A DNA stretch of 64,000 nt from Blastopirellula marina (GTDB lineage: Bacteria; Planctomycetota; Planctomycetia; Pirellulales; Pirellulaceae), in contig NZ_PUHY01000001.1 of the NCBI RefSeq assembly GCF_002967765.1, forward strand, positions 62,001-126,000, written 5' to 3'. The position numbers were made by a program, and so were the translations under genes. Under the pieces are notes generated by a model. The model was given only the letters and a program-made list of their open reading frames with translations. It had not been told where the DNA came from and did not search any database. This document shows, one piece after another, positions 1-8,424 of this stretch (position 1 is its first letter; each line of letters opens with the position of its first letter).

Positions 1-72
1 CCAGCGCGATCTGATGACTCAGGTCAGTCACCGATCGTCGCTGAATAATTGGGAGCGATCTCACAGCATGCG

Positions 73-1101
73 TTACACCAGGCTCGCATCCCAAGTGACA
101 CCACACCCATACCCTTCGGGGCGGGTGAAGTTACCCTGGTTAAGCTTGACCCCATCGGCAGGCTGGCTTGCCAGAAGGAATGCCCCATCCAAGTCGGCAT
201 AATCCAAAAGGGGGACCAACTGGGCCGCGGCTGAAATCGCGACATCTGATTCGATCATGCAACCAGCCATGGTCTTCAGCCCGCGAACGTTGGCCTCTCG
301 CAACATACGAAAAGCAGGGGTCAAACCACCGCACTTGCATAACTTGACGTTAATCCCGTGAAACAGGCCGTCGCATTCCCGAACGTGATGTTCTCGTTGA
401 CAGCTTTCGTCTGCGATGATTGGCAACGCCGACTCCTCGAAGACGACACGTTTCGACTGGACGGGCGCGTCGGCTGGCAGCGGCTGCTCGATGAACTCGA
501 CTCCTAGTTCGGCCAGGGTGATTGAATTACGAATGGTCTCCACGACCGTCCAGGCACAGTTCGCGTCAACGCGGAGCATCGCATCGGTGTTCTGCCGCAG
601 CGCCTCGACAATTTCCAGATCGTTCGGCGTACCCAATTTGACCTTCAGGATCGGCCAGTCGGCGTAGCTTTCAACCTCCCGCAGGACTTCGTCCATGGGG
701 CCAATAGAAATCGTTACGCTTGATTGAGGCACGTTCCGCCACGATAAACCGTTTCGCTGATAGACCGAACTGGAATTCAACTTTCCATATAAGTCGTGGG
801 CAGCTTGATCGAGCGCGGATAAAGCGAAATAGTTATCGTCCAGCAGCGGCGCGAAATGGTTCCATAGTGCTTCTGGCGTGGTGAACTCGTAGTCTGCCAA
901 TTCCGGAACAATCCGTTCAAGTGAAGAAGAGATTGTGGCCGCATCATGACGGTAGTAACTACTTTTGACGGCTTCGCCCAGACCAACGCGTCCCTGGTCG
1001 TGCAGTTCTACGATAACGCTTTCCTGTTCGGTAATCGCTCCTCGCGAAATCGCGAACACCCGGCGCAGGGGGAGCTTGACCTGATGGATATCCAATCTCA
1101 C
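73..1101 (-). CDS. dgcA: Enolase-superfamily racemase, likely N-acetyl-D-glutamate racemase DgcA
   Basis: The 342-residue protein has the muconate-lactonizing-enzyme layout of the enolase superfamily. Visible catalytic residues are a KxK pair at 153/155, metal ligands Asp179, Glu205 and Asp231, and Lys253 or Lys256 on the opposite face. By fold alone it would be called an L-Ala-D/L-Glu dipeptide epimerase. Its start overlaps the stop of the DUF1611 gene by 4 bp (1098-1101), so the two are translationally coupled. That pairing matches DgcN-DgcA, in which DgcA racemizes N-acetyl-D-glutamate to the L form. The overlap fixes the start. The superfamily call is firm; the substrate is inferred from the neighbour, and dipeptide epimerase is the main alternative. 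Confidence 0.75.
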   Translation of the reverse strand: MRLDIHQVKLPLRRVFAISRGAITEQESVIVELHDQGRVGLGEAVKSSYYRHDAATISSSLERIVPELADYEFTTPEALWNHFAPLLDDNYFALSALDQAAHDLYGKLNSSSVYQRNGLSWRNVPQSSVTISIGPMDEVLREVESYADWPILKVKLGTPNDLEIVEALRQNTDAMLRVDANCAWTVVETIRNSITLAELGVEFIEQPLPADAPVQSKRVVFEESALPIIADESCQREHHVRECDGLFHGINVKLCKCGGLTPAFRMLREANVRGLKTMAGCMIESDVAISAAAQLVPLLDYADLDGAFLLASQPADGVKLNQGNFTRPEGYGCGVTWDASLV

Positions 1102-2210
1102 GCTCGCACCTTCTTTCCCAGCTCGATCACGGCATCCGCCAGTACGCCCGGCCCGTCACGATACACATCGCAAACGGGCAGACCAAGTTCCTCGGCGACT
1201 CGCGCCTTCTCGACCTCGGCTTCCTCAGGCGTGATGCGACGACCGTTCAACGCAACACCAATCACTTGGCAAGGATTTCTCGCCGAGGCTAACATCTCGT
1301 ACAGCGTGCAAAGCTCTGACAACGACTTGAGGGGCACATGATCCAATCCCTTCGTCGTTTCGCGAGTTGCCTCGTAGCACAGAATGAGGCCGTGTGGCGC
1401 GCAACCATGCAGCAAGCCGACGGTCACCGCCGAGAAGGCCGGGTGGACAGCACTGCCCTGCCCTTCGATCAACAAATAATCGAATTCCGAGTTGTCGAGA
1501 ATCATGTTTTCGATCGATCCATTCACGAAGTCGGAGACGACCGAGTCGATCGGAATCCCACGGCCGGAGATCATGATGCCGGTTTGACCCGTTGCGAGGA
1601 ACCGAGCATTCTCGTTTCGCCGCAGCAATTCTCGTTCGATCTCCAAAGCCGTGAACATTTTGCCGACCGAACAGTCATGGCCCACCGTATGCACTCGAAC
1701 CGAATGGGCTGGAAATGTGGCGTGCTTAGCTGTGTCGCGAAATCGATTTCGTCGGACGTCAATCAGCTTAGCACCGGTCTTATTCGCAATCGCAACAAGT
1801 TCCTCGTCCTCGATCATGTGATCGTGCAAGCCGGAAACGACATCGATGCCTGCATGCACGGCTTCGTGAATGGCATTGCGCATCGCGGCAGGCAATCGTC
1901 CTCCAGGAGGCGAAATGCCGATGAACAACGCATCAGGCTGATCGACTTGACTCAGCGAAGACACCATCGGGGTGTCGCCACCGTGCCCCAAGCACTCGCC
2001 GGTGGTACGAGCCGGCGCCTGACTGTCGAGCAAGGCGACGACATCTTCGCCGCGAAAGCGAAGCAGTCCGATGGCAGTCTTGGCCGAGAAAGGGGTCGAA
2101 TGACCTTCCGTCAGGACCACGATGCGGTGGTAGGAAGTCAAATCCAAGGGAGTATTCGTCTTGGGTTGTGAACTGGGAGTTGCGGTGGAAGCTTGATCCG
2201 TGGTGCTCAT
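1098..2210 (-). CDS. dgcN: DUF1611 family protein, likely D-glutamate N-acetyltransferase DgcN
   Basis: The 370-residue cytosolic protein belongs to the DUF1611 family. It has a Rossmann-like N-terminal half (about 27-160) and a P-loop-like segment from Gly177 to Lys184 that opens the C-terminal half. Family members characterized as DgcN acetylate D-glutamate with acetyl-CoA, feeding DgcA. It overlaps dgcA by 4 bp and follows the VOC gene after about 100 bp on the same strand, so the three probably share a transcript. The first 25 residues are low-complexity and Ser/Thr/Gln-rich, so the true start could be slightly downstream. Family assignment is strong; the reaction follows from published family members and the gene pair. 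Confidence 0.72.
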   Translation of the reverse strand: MSTTDQASTATPSSQPKTNTPLDLTSYHRIVVLTEGHSTPFSAKTAIGLLRFRGEDVVALLDSQAPARTTGECLGHGGDTPMVSSLSQVDQPDALFIGISPPGGRLPAAMRNAIHEAVHAGIDVVSGLHDHMIEDEELVAIANKTGAKLIDVRRNRFRDTAKHATFPAHSVRVHTVGHDCSVGKMFTALEIERELLRRNENARFLATGQTGIMISGRGIPIDSVVSDFVNGSIENMILDNSEFDYLLIEGQGSAVHPAFSAVTVGLLHGCAPHGLILCYEATRETTKGLDHVPLKSLSELCTLYEMLASARNPCQVIGVALNGRRITPEEAEVEKARVAEELGLPVCDVYRDGPGVLADAVIELGKKVRA

Positions 2211-2310
2211 AGGAGTGAGCCGGTTCCTGGGAAGTAGAATGGTAAGTGTAAATTTGAGACATATTGATCAATCATGGCAGCAGGAGGATGTCCCGTATCT
2301 CGCTGCGCGG

Positions 2311-2751
2311 CTATTTGGCGAAGAGTCGGCTCATATCGGAGAATCCTTTGATCTCGATCGGATTACCCGAAGGATCAAAGAAGAACATCGTGCCTTGTTC
2401 GCCGGGCTCGCCAGCAAATCGGATATATGGAGCGATGACAAATTCGACTCCTTTCTCCTTGAGCTGGGTAGCGAGCGTTTCCCAGCTTTCCATATCCAAA
2501 ACAACGCCAAAGTGCGGTACAGGAACACCGTGACCGTCTACTTCGTTGTAGTGGATCGAATGGGCCGACTTGTTGGTGTTTAGATGGCAGACAAATTGAT
2601 GGCCGAAGAAATCAAAATCGACCCATGTGCTGGTACTGCGTCCTTCCGAACAGCCAAGCAGGCCGCCATAGAAGTCACGGGCTGCGGCCAGATCGTGGAC
2701 TTGCACGGCCAAGTGAAACGGGCTCAGTCTGGTCGTGGGGGTGGCGGTCAT
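2311..2751 (-). CDS. VOC-family (glyoxalase/dioxygenase fold) protein
   Basis: The protein has 146 residues if it starts at 2751 and 171 if at 2826. It contains one vicinal-oxygen-chelate domain made of two beta-alpha-beta-beta-beta modules. It begins with a Phe-His-Leu-Ala metal-ligand strand and ends with the usual Phe-Phe-Asp-Pro-x-Gly-Asn-Pro-Ile-Glu motif, which supplies the last Glu ligand. The upstream ATG at 2826 has a good-looking GGGGGAG. However, a sigma-54 promoter at 2845-2860 would start transcription near 2834, inside that site, so I prefer 2751, where the domain begins. It is the first gene before dgcN-dgcA. The substrate cannot be told from sequence; a role in the same glutamate pathway is a guess. 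Confidence 0.75.
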   Translation of the reverse strand: MTATPTTRLSPFHLAVQVHDLAAARDFYGGLLGCSEGRSTSTWVDFDFFGHQFVCHLNTNKSAHSIHYNEVDGHGVPVPHFGVVLDMESWETLATQLKEKGVEFVIAPYIRFAGEPGEQGTMFFFDPSGNPIEIKGFSDMSRLFAK

Positions 2752-2844
2752 TTCTTTGAATTTCTTTGCGTAAAGGGGCGAAACGTACGTGGCTTCTCCC
2801 GAGAAGCGTCGAAGACCACTTGGCATTCGGTTGCTCCCCCGTTA

Positions 2845-2860
2845 TGCAAGAATCGTACCG
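2845..2860 (-). promoter_or_regulatory. Sigma-54 promoter candidate (-24/-12) for VOC-dgcN-dgcA
   Basis: Read on the minus strand, this has GG and GC separated by exactly 10 bases, with CCGGTACG at -24 and TTGCA at -12. That differs from the consensus at two positions. It lies between the VOC gene and the divergent sigma-54 activator gene, which supports function. The predicted transcript start is near 2834. Confidence 0.6.
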
Positions 2861-2904
2861 GATCGGTGCGCGAGCCATCCGGAGAACGAGTTTAGGACCG
2901 CGGA

Positions 2905-4272
2905 ATGACCAACAGCCAGCGTCAGAGAATCTTGTTTATTGATGATATCCCCTCGTTTTGCGAGGAGATTGTTTCAACACTGCGCGCCGAGGAGCTCGAT
3001 GCACAATCAATGCTTAGCCCGCTGGAAGCGATCGCTCAGATCATCCGAGGCGAGTTTGATTTGGTCATTACGACTTTGGTAATCGCCGAGTTAGGGGGAT
3101 TCGAGATCATCCGCCGGATTCGTGGGGCGGGCTGTCGGGTTCCCATCATCATGATCACCGGCTTCGGCACCGATCAATCCGCGATCGAAGCAGCGCGGTT
3201 GGGCGTCGCGGATTACCTTACCAAACCGGTCGAAAAGACCGAACTCGTAGCCCGTGTTCGTCGTATCCTCGCCGACCATGCGCCTCGTGAGCCACAACGT
3301 CCAAAGTCTCTAGCCCGAATGATTTCCGGTGATTCGCAGATGAGTGCGATCTTCGAAAAAGTGAAGACCATTGCACCCTCCGACAGCCGTGTTCTCATCC
3401 TGGGGGAAACAGGTTGTGGCAAGCAACTTCTCGCTCACGCAATCCACCAGCAAAGCCGCCGAGCTCAAGAGCCGTACATCGAAGTCAATTGCGCGGCAAT
3501 TCCCGCCAGCTTGCTCGAAAGCGAACTTTTTGGGCACGAGGAAGGTGCGTTTACCGGTGCCTCGAAAAAGCGGATCGGTCGCTTTGAGTCTGCGGGGAAA
3601 GGAACCATCTTTCTCGACGAAATCGGTGAACTAAGCTTCGAGTTGCAATCGAAGTTGCTCCATGTCCTCGATAGCGGAAAGTTCACCCGTGTGGGCGGCG
3701 GCAACGACATGTACAGCCAGGCCCGTCTTGTCTCAGCGACGAACCGCGACTTGCTGAAAGAAGTCGAAGCTGGGCGGTTTCGATCGGATCTATATTATCG
3801 CTTGAATGTGATCTCGATCGAGCTTCCCCCTTTGCGAGATCGACCGGGGGATATTGGTATTCTGGCTCAACACTTCATCAATCAGTTCGCGCCGGAAGGT
3901 AAGCAGCCACCGACCTTTACACCGTCGGCGGTCGAAGCGTTACGTCAGTATCATTGGCCAGGAAATGTGCGTGAATTGCAGAACTTTGCCGAGCAGTTGG
4001 CCGTGTTGCACCAGACGCCTCGGATCGAGGTGACCGACTTGCCGGCGCATGTGCTGAAACGAAATGCGAAGCCTGCCTTGGCTCCGAAAGATATGGCTTC
4101 CGAACGATTGCCGTTCCGCGAGGCTCGCGATCAGTTCGAGCGAGACTATCTGCTCAAAGCGATTCAGGATGCCGGGGGGAACATGGCCGAAGGGGCACGA
4201 TTAGCAGGTATGGATCGGGGACAGTTCTATCGCCTTGCCAAGCGGCATGGGCTTACCTCGAGTTCGGAGTAA
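2905..4272 (+). CDS. NtrC-family sigma-54 activator with degenerate receiver domain
   Basis: The 455-residue protein has an N-terminal receiver domain (about 8-125), an AAA+ sigma-54 interaction domain (about 140-375) and a Fis-type helix-turn-helix at the C-terminus (about 410-450). The AAA+ part shows Walker A (GETGCGK), the sigma-54-contacting GAFTGA loop and Walker B (FLDEIGE). The receiver keeps the acidic pair Asp13-Asp14 and the conserved Lys of the YLTKP motif. The expected phospho-acceptor Asp is replaced by Thr57, so classical phosphorylation is unlikely; another signal or partner may act. No histidine kinase gene is adjacent. Sigma-54 promoter candidates lie on both sides, so it probably controls dgcN-dgcA one way and the antiporter/GGT genes the other way. 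Confidence 0.9.
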   Translation: MTNSQRQRILFIDDIPSFCEEIVSTLRAEELDAQSMLSPLEAIAQIIRGEFDLVITTLVIAELGGFEIIRRIRGAGCRVPIIMITGFGTDQSAIEAARLGVADYLTKPVEKTELVARVRRILADHAPREPQRPKSLARMISGDSQMSAIFEKVKTIAPSDSRVLILGETGCGKQLLAHAIHQQSRRAQEPYIEVNCAAIPASLLESELFGHEEGAFTGASKKRIGRFESAGKGTIFLDEIGELSFELQSKLLHVLDSGKFTRVGGGNDMYSQARLVSATNRDLLKEVEAGRFRSDLYYRLNVISIELPPLRDRPGDIGILAQHFINQFAPEGKQPPTFTPSAVEALRQYHWPGNVRELQNFAEQLAVLHQTPRIEVTDLPAHVLKRNAKPALAPKDMASERLPFREARDQFERDYLLKAIQDAGGNMAEGARLAGMDRGQFYRLAKRHGLTSSSE

Positions 4273-4343
4273 TGATCAATTTCCCAAAAATTTTCGCCGC
4301 CGAGTGAATCCGCATCATTCAGCGAAACGGACCTACGCGGAAT

Positions 4344-4383
4344 GTTGACGAATCCACAACATGGTTGTCAACACGTTGACGAA
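4344..4383. promoter_or_regulatory. Repeated and inverted motif, candidate enhancer (UAS) of the activator
   Basis: GTTGACGAA occurs at 4344-4352 and again at 4375-4383. A reverse copy, TTGTCAAC, is at 4365-4372, and a perfect inverted repeat ACAAC-ATG-GTTGT spans 4356-4368. The block is 150-190 bp upstream of the -24/-12 element at 4533, a usual distance for an NtrC-type enhancer. The rest of the gene-free stretch 4273-4701 shows no reading frame I would call. Confidence 0.45.
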
Positions 4384-4532
4384 AACTCATCACACCAACG
4401 TACCAACACGGAAGCGGGTTTCCACTTAGTCGCGGTGACAATCTCCACTTTCCGCAATCGATCCTACGTTCCTTGCAGTGCGGAGATGAATTCCGCAGCT
4501 TTATATTGATTTCGATCGCACCAGCTTCCCTT

Positions 4533-4548
4533 CGGCATTGTGCTTGCT
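4533..4548 (+). promoter_or_regulatory. Sigma-54 promoter candidate (-24/-12) for the NhaC-type gene
   Basis: CGGCAT at -24 and TTGCT at -12 give GG at 4534-4535 and GC at 4546-4547, exactly 10 bases apart. It lies just downstream of the sigma-54 activator gene. The predicted transcript start is near 4559, which puts the GTG at 4558 outside the message and favours a later start for the antiporter gene. Confidence 0.6.
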
Positions 4549-4701
4549 TAATGCCAGGTGAGACCTACGCGAAGAGAAGACATCCTTGATGCGACATCGA
4601 CGTGCGATTCCAACCAACGCCGCCTGGGAATTGACTCCTTGACTTCCTCCGACTCGGCCCACCAAGAGCCTAACGACGTAATTGAAGATGCCTCCGGAGC
4701 G

Positions 4702-6417
4702 ATGACTCCGGTGAGAAATCGCATCGCCTTTTTTGCGCTTTTAGGCGTGATCCTCGCGGTCTCCACGCTAGTTGGCCTTTACGTCTCTCCGACCTGGGTG
4801 GTTAAGAAGTACACGATCGACTCCCAAACGGTGAAGGATCCTTCTCAAGTAGTTTTTGAGAAGGATTCAGGGCTTACGCCCGCTGACTTCGAGAAACATC
4901 GCCAAGAGGGAACGGCGCCAGAGGTGAAGGAGCTAGTCGTACGCGAAGTGGAACCCAACGGGGAATCGATCTACTCGCAGTTGACCGCTAATGCACACTA
5001 TGGAATCTGGTCACTACTGCCAGCAGTCGTCGCGATTACCTCGTGCTGGATTTTCCGAGAACCACTAACATCGCTCCTATTGGGGACGGTAAGCGGTGCG
5101 TTAATTCTGCAGAAATATGACTATACGCAAGAGGTACTGCTGCCTTCGCTGGCCTCGGTGAAAGCCGCGACCATTCTCATTCTTTACCTGTGGCTGCTGG
5201 GCGGCTTGCTCGGTATATGGGCTCGCACAGGGACCGCGCAAGCCTTCGCGGAATGGACCACAAAGCACTTTGTTCGCGGCCCACGTTCGGCGAAACTGGT
5301 GGCCTGGTTTCTGGGTGTGTTGTTCTTTCAGGGAGGAACGATCAGCACCGTGCTAGTCGGGACAGCCGTTCGTCCGATCTCCGACCAGCAGCGCGTGAGC
5401 CACGAAGAGCTCTCCTATATCGTCGACTCGACCGCGTCGCCCATCGCAGTACTAATTGCCTTTAATGCGTGGCCGACTTACATTCAAAGTTTGATCTACG
5501 TGCCAGGGATTGCGTATTTGGCTAGTGAGTCCGATCGCGTCAAGTTCTTCTTCTCTTCGCTTCCGTTTAGCTTCTACGCGATTTTCGCAGTCTTGGGTAC
5601 GTTTCTGTTGTCACTCGATTTGGCACCCTACTTAGGGAAGCGGTTCCGACAGGCGATCCATCGCGCGCGGACAACCGGACAACTCGATCGACCTGGCAGT
5701 GAACCACTCGCATTCGTCGAGCCCGCTTCGCAGAAGGTCGCCCCGCACTACCAGCCACATGCGTTCGACTTTGTCTTACCACTGGTCCTGCTTACAGGCA
5801 TTGCGGTCGGAAGTTACCTTCTATTGGAAGATACGCCTCCTCAAGTCCTGCTAGGATTCACCGTGGCGTTAATCGTCGCAGGTGGGATCGCGCTGATCCG
5901 CGGAATGTCGCTTCATGATTTGATGGCTGGCGTCAGCACAGGACTGCAAAGCGTCGTCTTTGCTTCCGTCATCTTAATGCTGGCGTTAACCCTGGGGAAC
6001 ATCACCCAGGCGATTGGTGGTGGCATGTACCTGGTGGAACAATTAGGTAGTTCGTTGCCTTATTGGTCTTTACCAATGATCTTGTTTGTACTGGCCGTGG
6101 CGATCTCATTCTCGACGGGAACGAGCTTCGGAACGTTTGCCGTCGCGTTTCCTTTGGCGATGCCGCTTGCTGCGTCGCTCGCTCAATCGCAGGACCTTGC
6201 GAATGAGTCGCTTTACCTCTCGATTTGCTTTGCCTGTGTGCTCAATGGTAGCGTATTTGGTGATCAGTGCTCTCCCATCTCCGACACCACGGTCCTGAGT
6301 GCGATGACGTCAGGGGCCGACTTAATGGATCATGTGCTAACGCAAATTGTGCCAGCAACGGCGGCCGCGGTGCTCGCAGTGGTCTGCTGGACAACAGTCA
6401 CGCTACTATTCTGTTGA
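4702..6417 (+). CDS. NhaC-family Na+/H+ antiporter-like transporter
   Basis: This is a polytopic inner-membrane protein of 571 residues from the ATG at 4702. An open frame runs back to a GTG at 4558, but that extension is polar and lies at or before the predicted sigma-54 transcript start; a TTG at 4639 is another option. The first membrane helix follows the start directly. Next come about 75 hydrophilic residues, an extracytoplasmic loop, and then the NhaC-type helices, ending with the conserved Ser-Pro-Ile-Ser-Asp-Thr-Thr motif. The family includes Na+/H+ exchangers and Na+-coupled carriers of organic anions. With gamma-glutamyltransferase downstream and D-glutamate genes upstream, an amino-acid or glutamate carrier is a fair alternative. 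Confidence 0.8.
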   Translation: MTPVRNRIAFFALLGVILAVSTLVGLYVSPTWVVKKYTIDSQTVKDPSQVVFEKDSGLTPADFEKHRQEGTAPEVKELVVREVEPNGESIYSQLTANAHYGIWSLLPAVVAITSCWIFREPLTSLLLGTVSGALILQKYDYTQEVLLPSLASVKAATILILYLWLLGGLLGIWARTGTAQAFAEWTTKHFVRGPRSAKLVAWFLGVLFFQGGTISTVLVGTAVRPISDQQRVSHEELSYIVDSTASPIAVLIAFNAWPTYIQSLIYVPGIAYLASESDRVKFFFSSLPFSFYAIFAVLGTFLLSLDLAPYLGKRFRQAIHRARTTGQLDRPGSEPLAFVEPASQKVAPHYQPHAFDFVLPLVLLTGIAVGSYLLLEDTPPQVLLGFTVALIVAGGIALIRGMSLHDLMAGVSTGLQSVVFASVILMLALTLGNITQAIGGGMYLVEQLGSSLPYWSLPMILFVLAVAISFSTGTSFGTFAVAFPLAMPLAASLAQSQDLANESLYLSICFACVLNGSVFGDQCSPISDTTVLSAMTSGADLMDHVLTQIVPATAAAVLAVVCWTTVTLLFC

Positions 6418-6456
6418 AACCGTTTTTAGCTTTCCTTGGAAGTGAAGAATATTCGT

Positions 6457-8241
6457 ATGTCGAATTACTACGAGACCCTTTACGCTCGTCCGCTTGGCCG
6501 AGTTGCCATTCTGTTTTCATTGGTTTGTCTCACCCTGCTCGTCAAACCGCGTGGTTTAAGCGCTCAGGAGGTCAACCCGCGACCACCGCGCGAACCGGTC
6601 AAGGTTGCCGAGGGGAAGCAAGGGATTGTCGTTACTGACACGAAGTTTGCCTCCGAGGTCGGCAAAGGCATTTTGGCCAAAGGCGGGAACGCGGTTGATG
6701 CGGCTGTCGCCGTCTCGTTTGCTTTGCAAGTGAGTTGGCCAGAGGCAGGTAACATCGGAGGTGGTGGCTTCATGATGATCGCCCAGCCCGAGCAAGACGT
6801 CGTGTGCGTCAGCTACCGCGAGAAAGCCCCGGCAGCGGTCAACGAATATAGCTTCGACAAATGGAAAGAACATCACCATGTTTACATGGCTGGCGTCCCC
6901 GGTACGGTTCGTGGTCTAGCTCTTGCCCACGAGAAGTATGGCAAACTTCCCTGGAAGGATCTGCTGGAACCATCGATCGTGGCATCACGTGATGGTTTAG
7001 AGGTCGATGCTTACCTGGCTTACTCGCTCAACTCGGTGTTGCTGCTTGGTTACATTCAGAATGGCGAACGCTTTGCGGAACTTCGCCACGTGTATGGCAA
7101 TCCGGAAGGTCGACCGTGGCGAGCTGGGGATCGGCTGGTCCAGTCCGACCTGGCAGTTTCGTTGACCCTGATTGCGGACGAAGGACCGAAAGCGTTTTAC
7201 GAGGGACCGATCGCCGACAAGATTGTCGACGAAATGGAACGTGGCGGCGGCTTGATGACCAAGCAAGATCTCAAGGATTACACGGCAAAGGTTCAACATG
7301 CCATCCAAGGCGAGTATGGTCCCTACACGATCTGCGGTGCCTCACCTCCTTCTTCCGGCGGAACGACTGTACTGATTCAAATGCAAATCATCGAGGCACT
7401 CGATTTTCCGATCGATCAAAAAGATTACTGGACCGCTCAGCAAGTTCATCTACTAACCGAAGCAATGCGACGCGGATTTCGCGAGCGAGCTGCTTGGCTG
7501 GGAGATCCTGACTATGTTTCGATTCCCGAGCACCTCATCACCAAAAAGCATGCCGAAGAGTTGGCTAAGACAATCGATCCTTACAAGGCATCGACCAGCC
7601 TCGAAATCGCAGGCGACATTCCGATCTCCGAAGGTCCCTACGAAAGCCCGCAAACGACCCATTTTTCGATTGTCGATAAGGATGGCGTCGCGGTCAGCAG
7701 CACTTACACCCTGGAAGGGACGTTCGGTTGCCGAATTGTGGTTAAGGGGACTGGATTCCTGCTGAACAATGAAATGGGTGACTTCAACTGGTATCCCGAC
7801 TACACCAATCCCGAAGGCAAGATTGGGACGAAAGCAAATCGATTGGCACCTGGTAAGCGAATGCTGAGCTCGATGTCGCCGACCATCGTTCTGAAGGATG
7901 GGAAACCATACCTGCTGATCGGCAGCCCAGGGGGACGCACGATCATCAACACGGTGACCGAAATCCTGGTTCAGACGCTCATTCTGAATCGTACCTTGGA
8001 AGAAGCTATCGATGGTCCGCGCTTCCACCACCAGTGGTACCCGGACGAAATTCGCTTCGAGAAACTGGACGATGGCGTCTTCACCAAGATGGAAGCTGAT
8101 CTGAAGGCCCGCGGCTACACCATCGATCCAGGACGTGGCCGCCAGGGATGCGCCCAAGGGATCATCATCGATACCGAAACCGGGACCGCCAAAGGCGTTG
8201 GTGATTGGCGTCGTGGTAGCTCGGCTCTGGCCGTAGAGTAA
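6457..8241 (+). CDS. ggt: Gamma-glutamyltransferase / glutathione hydrolase
   Basis: The 594-residue exported proenzyme has a signal peptide ending near residue 36 (Leu-Ser-Ala). The Thr-Thr-His-Phe-Ser motif begins with Thr400, the expected autoprocessing and nucleophile residue. A Ser-Ser-Met-Ser-Pro-Thr segment and a Gly-Ser-Pro-Gly-Gly-Arg oxyanion region follow. The enzyme removes gamma-glutamyl groups from glutathione or gamma-linked glutamyl peptides in the periplasm. The ATG at 6457 has GGAAGTGAAG before it and suits the signal peptide better than the TTG at 6436. It follows the antiporter gene by about 40 bp and is probably co-transcribed, releasing glutamate near a possible uptake carrier. 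Confidence 0.93.
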   Translation: MSNYYETLYARPLGRVAILFSLVCLTLLVKPRGLSAQEVNPRPPREPVKVAEGKQGIVVTDTKFASEVGKGILAKGGNAVDAAVAVSFALQVSWPEAGNIGGGGFMMIAQPEQDVVCVSYREKAPAAVNEYSFDKWKEHHHVYMAGVPGTVRGLALAHEKYGKLPWKDLLEPSIVASRDGLEVDAYLAYSLNSVLLLGYIQNGERFAELRHVYGNPEGRPWRAGDRLVQSDLAVSLTLIADEGPKAFYEGPIADKIVDEMERGGGLMTKQDLKDYTAKVQHAIQGEYGPYTICGASPPSSGGTTVLIQMQIIEALDFPIDQKDYWTAQQVHLLTEAMRRGFRERAAWLGDPDYVSIPEHLITKKHAEELAKTIDPYKASTSLEIAGDIPISEGPYESPQTTHFSIVDKDGVAVSSTYTLEGTFGCRIVVKGTGFLLNNEMGDFNWYPDYTNPEGKIGTKANRLAPGKRMLSSMSPTIVLKDGKPYLLIGSPGGRTIINTVTEILVQTLILNRTLEEAIDGPRFHHQWYPDEIRFEKLDDGVFTKMEADLKARGYTIDPGRGRQGCAQGIIIDTETGTAKGVGDWRRGSSALAVE

Positions 8242-8424
8242 TAACGCCATATACAAAAAAGTGGCCGATGGCCCCCCAATGGCGAAGAAACGATCGCCCG
8301 TCGGGTGTAAACTAAAGCCATCGACCCTGACTCGAGAGGGCATCTTCCCTACGTGGTGATGCTCTTTTGACTCACTTGTTGGTCTCTCGCCCTAAATTGT
8401 CGTTGTTTTGCGAGTACGGAGAGG

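Noticed and set aside
1338-2171. 277-codon open frame opposite dgcN
   Set aside because: Antisense shadow of a conserved gene, with no domain and no ribosome-binding site.
7453-8343. 296-codon open frame opposite the GGT gene
   Set aside because: Antisense shadow; GGT is unmistakable on the other strand.
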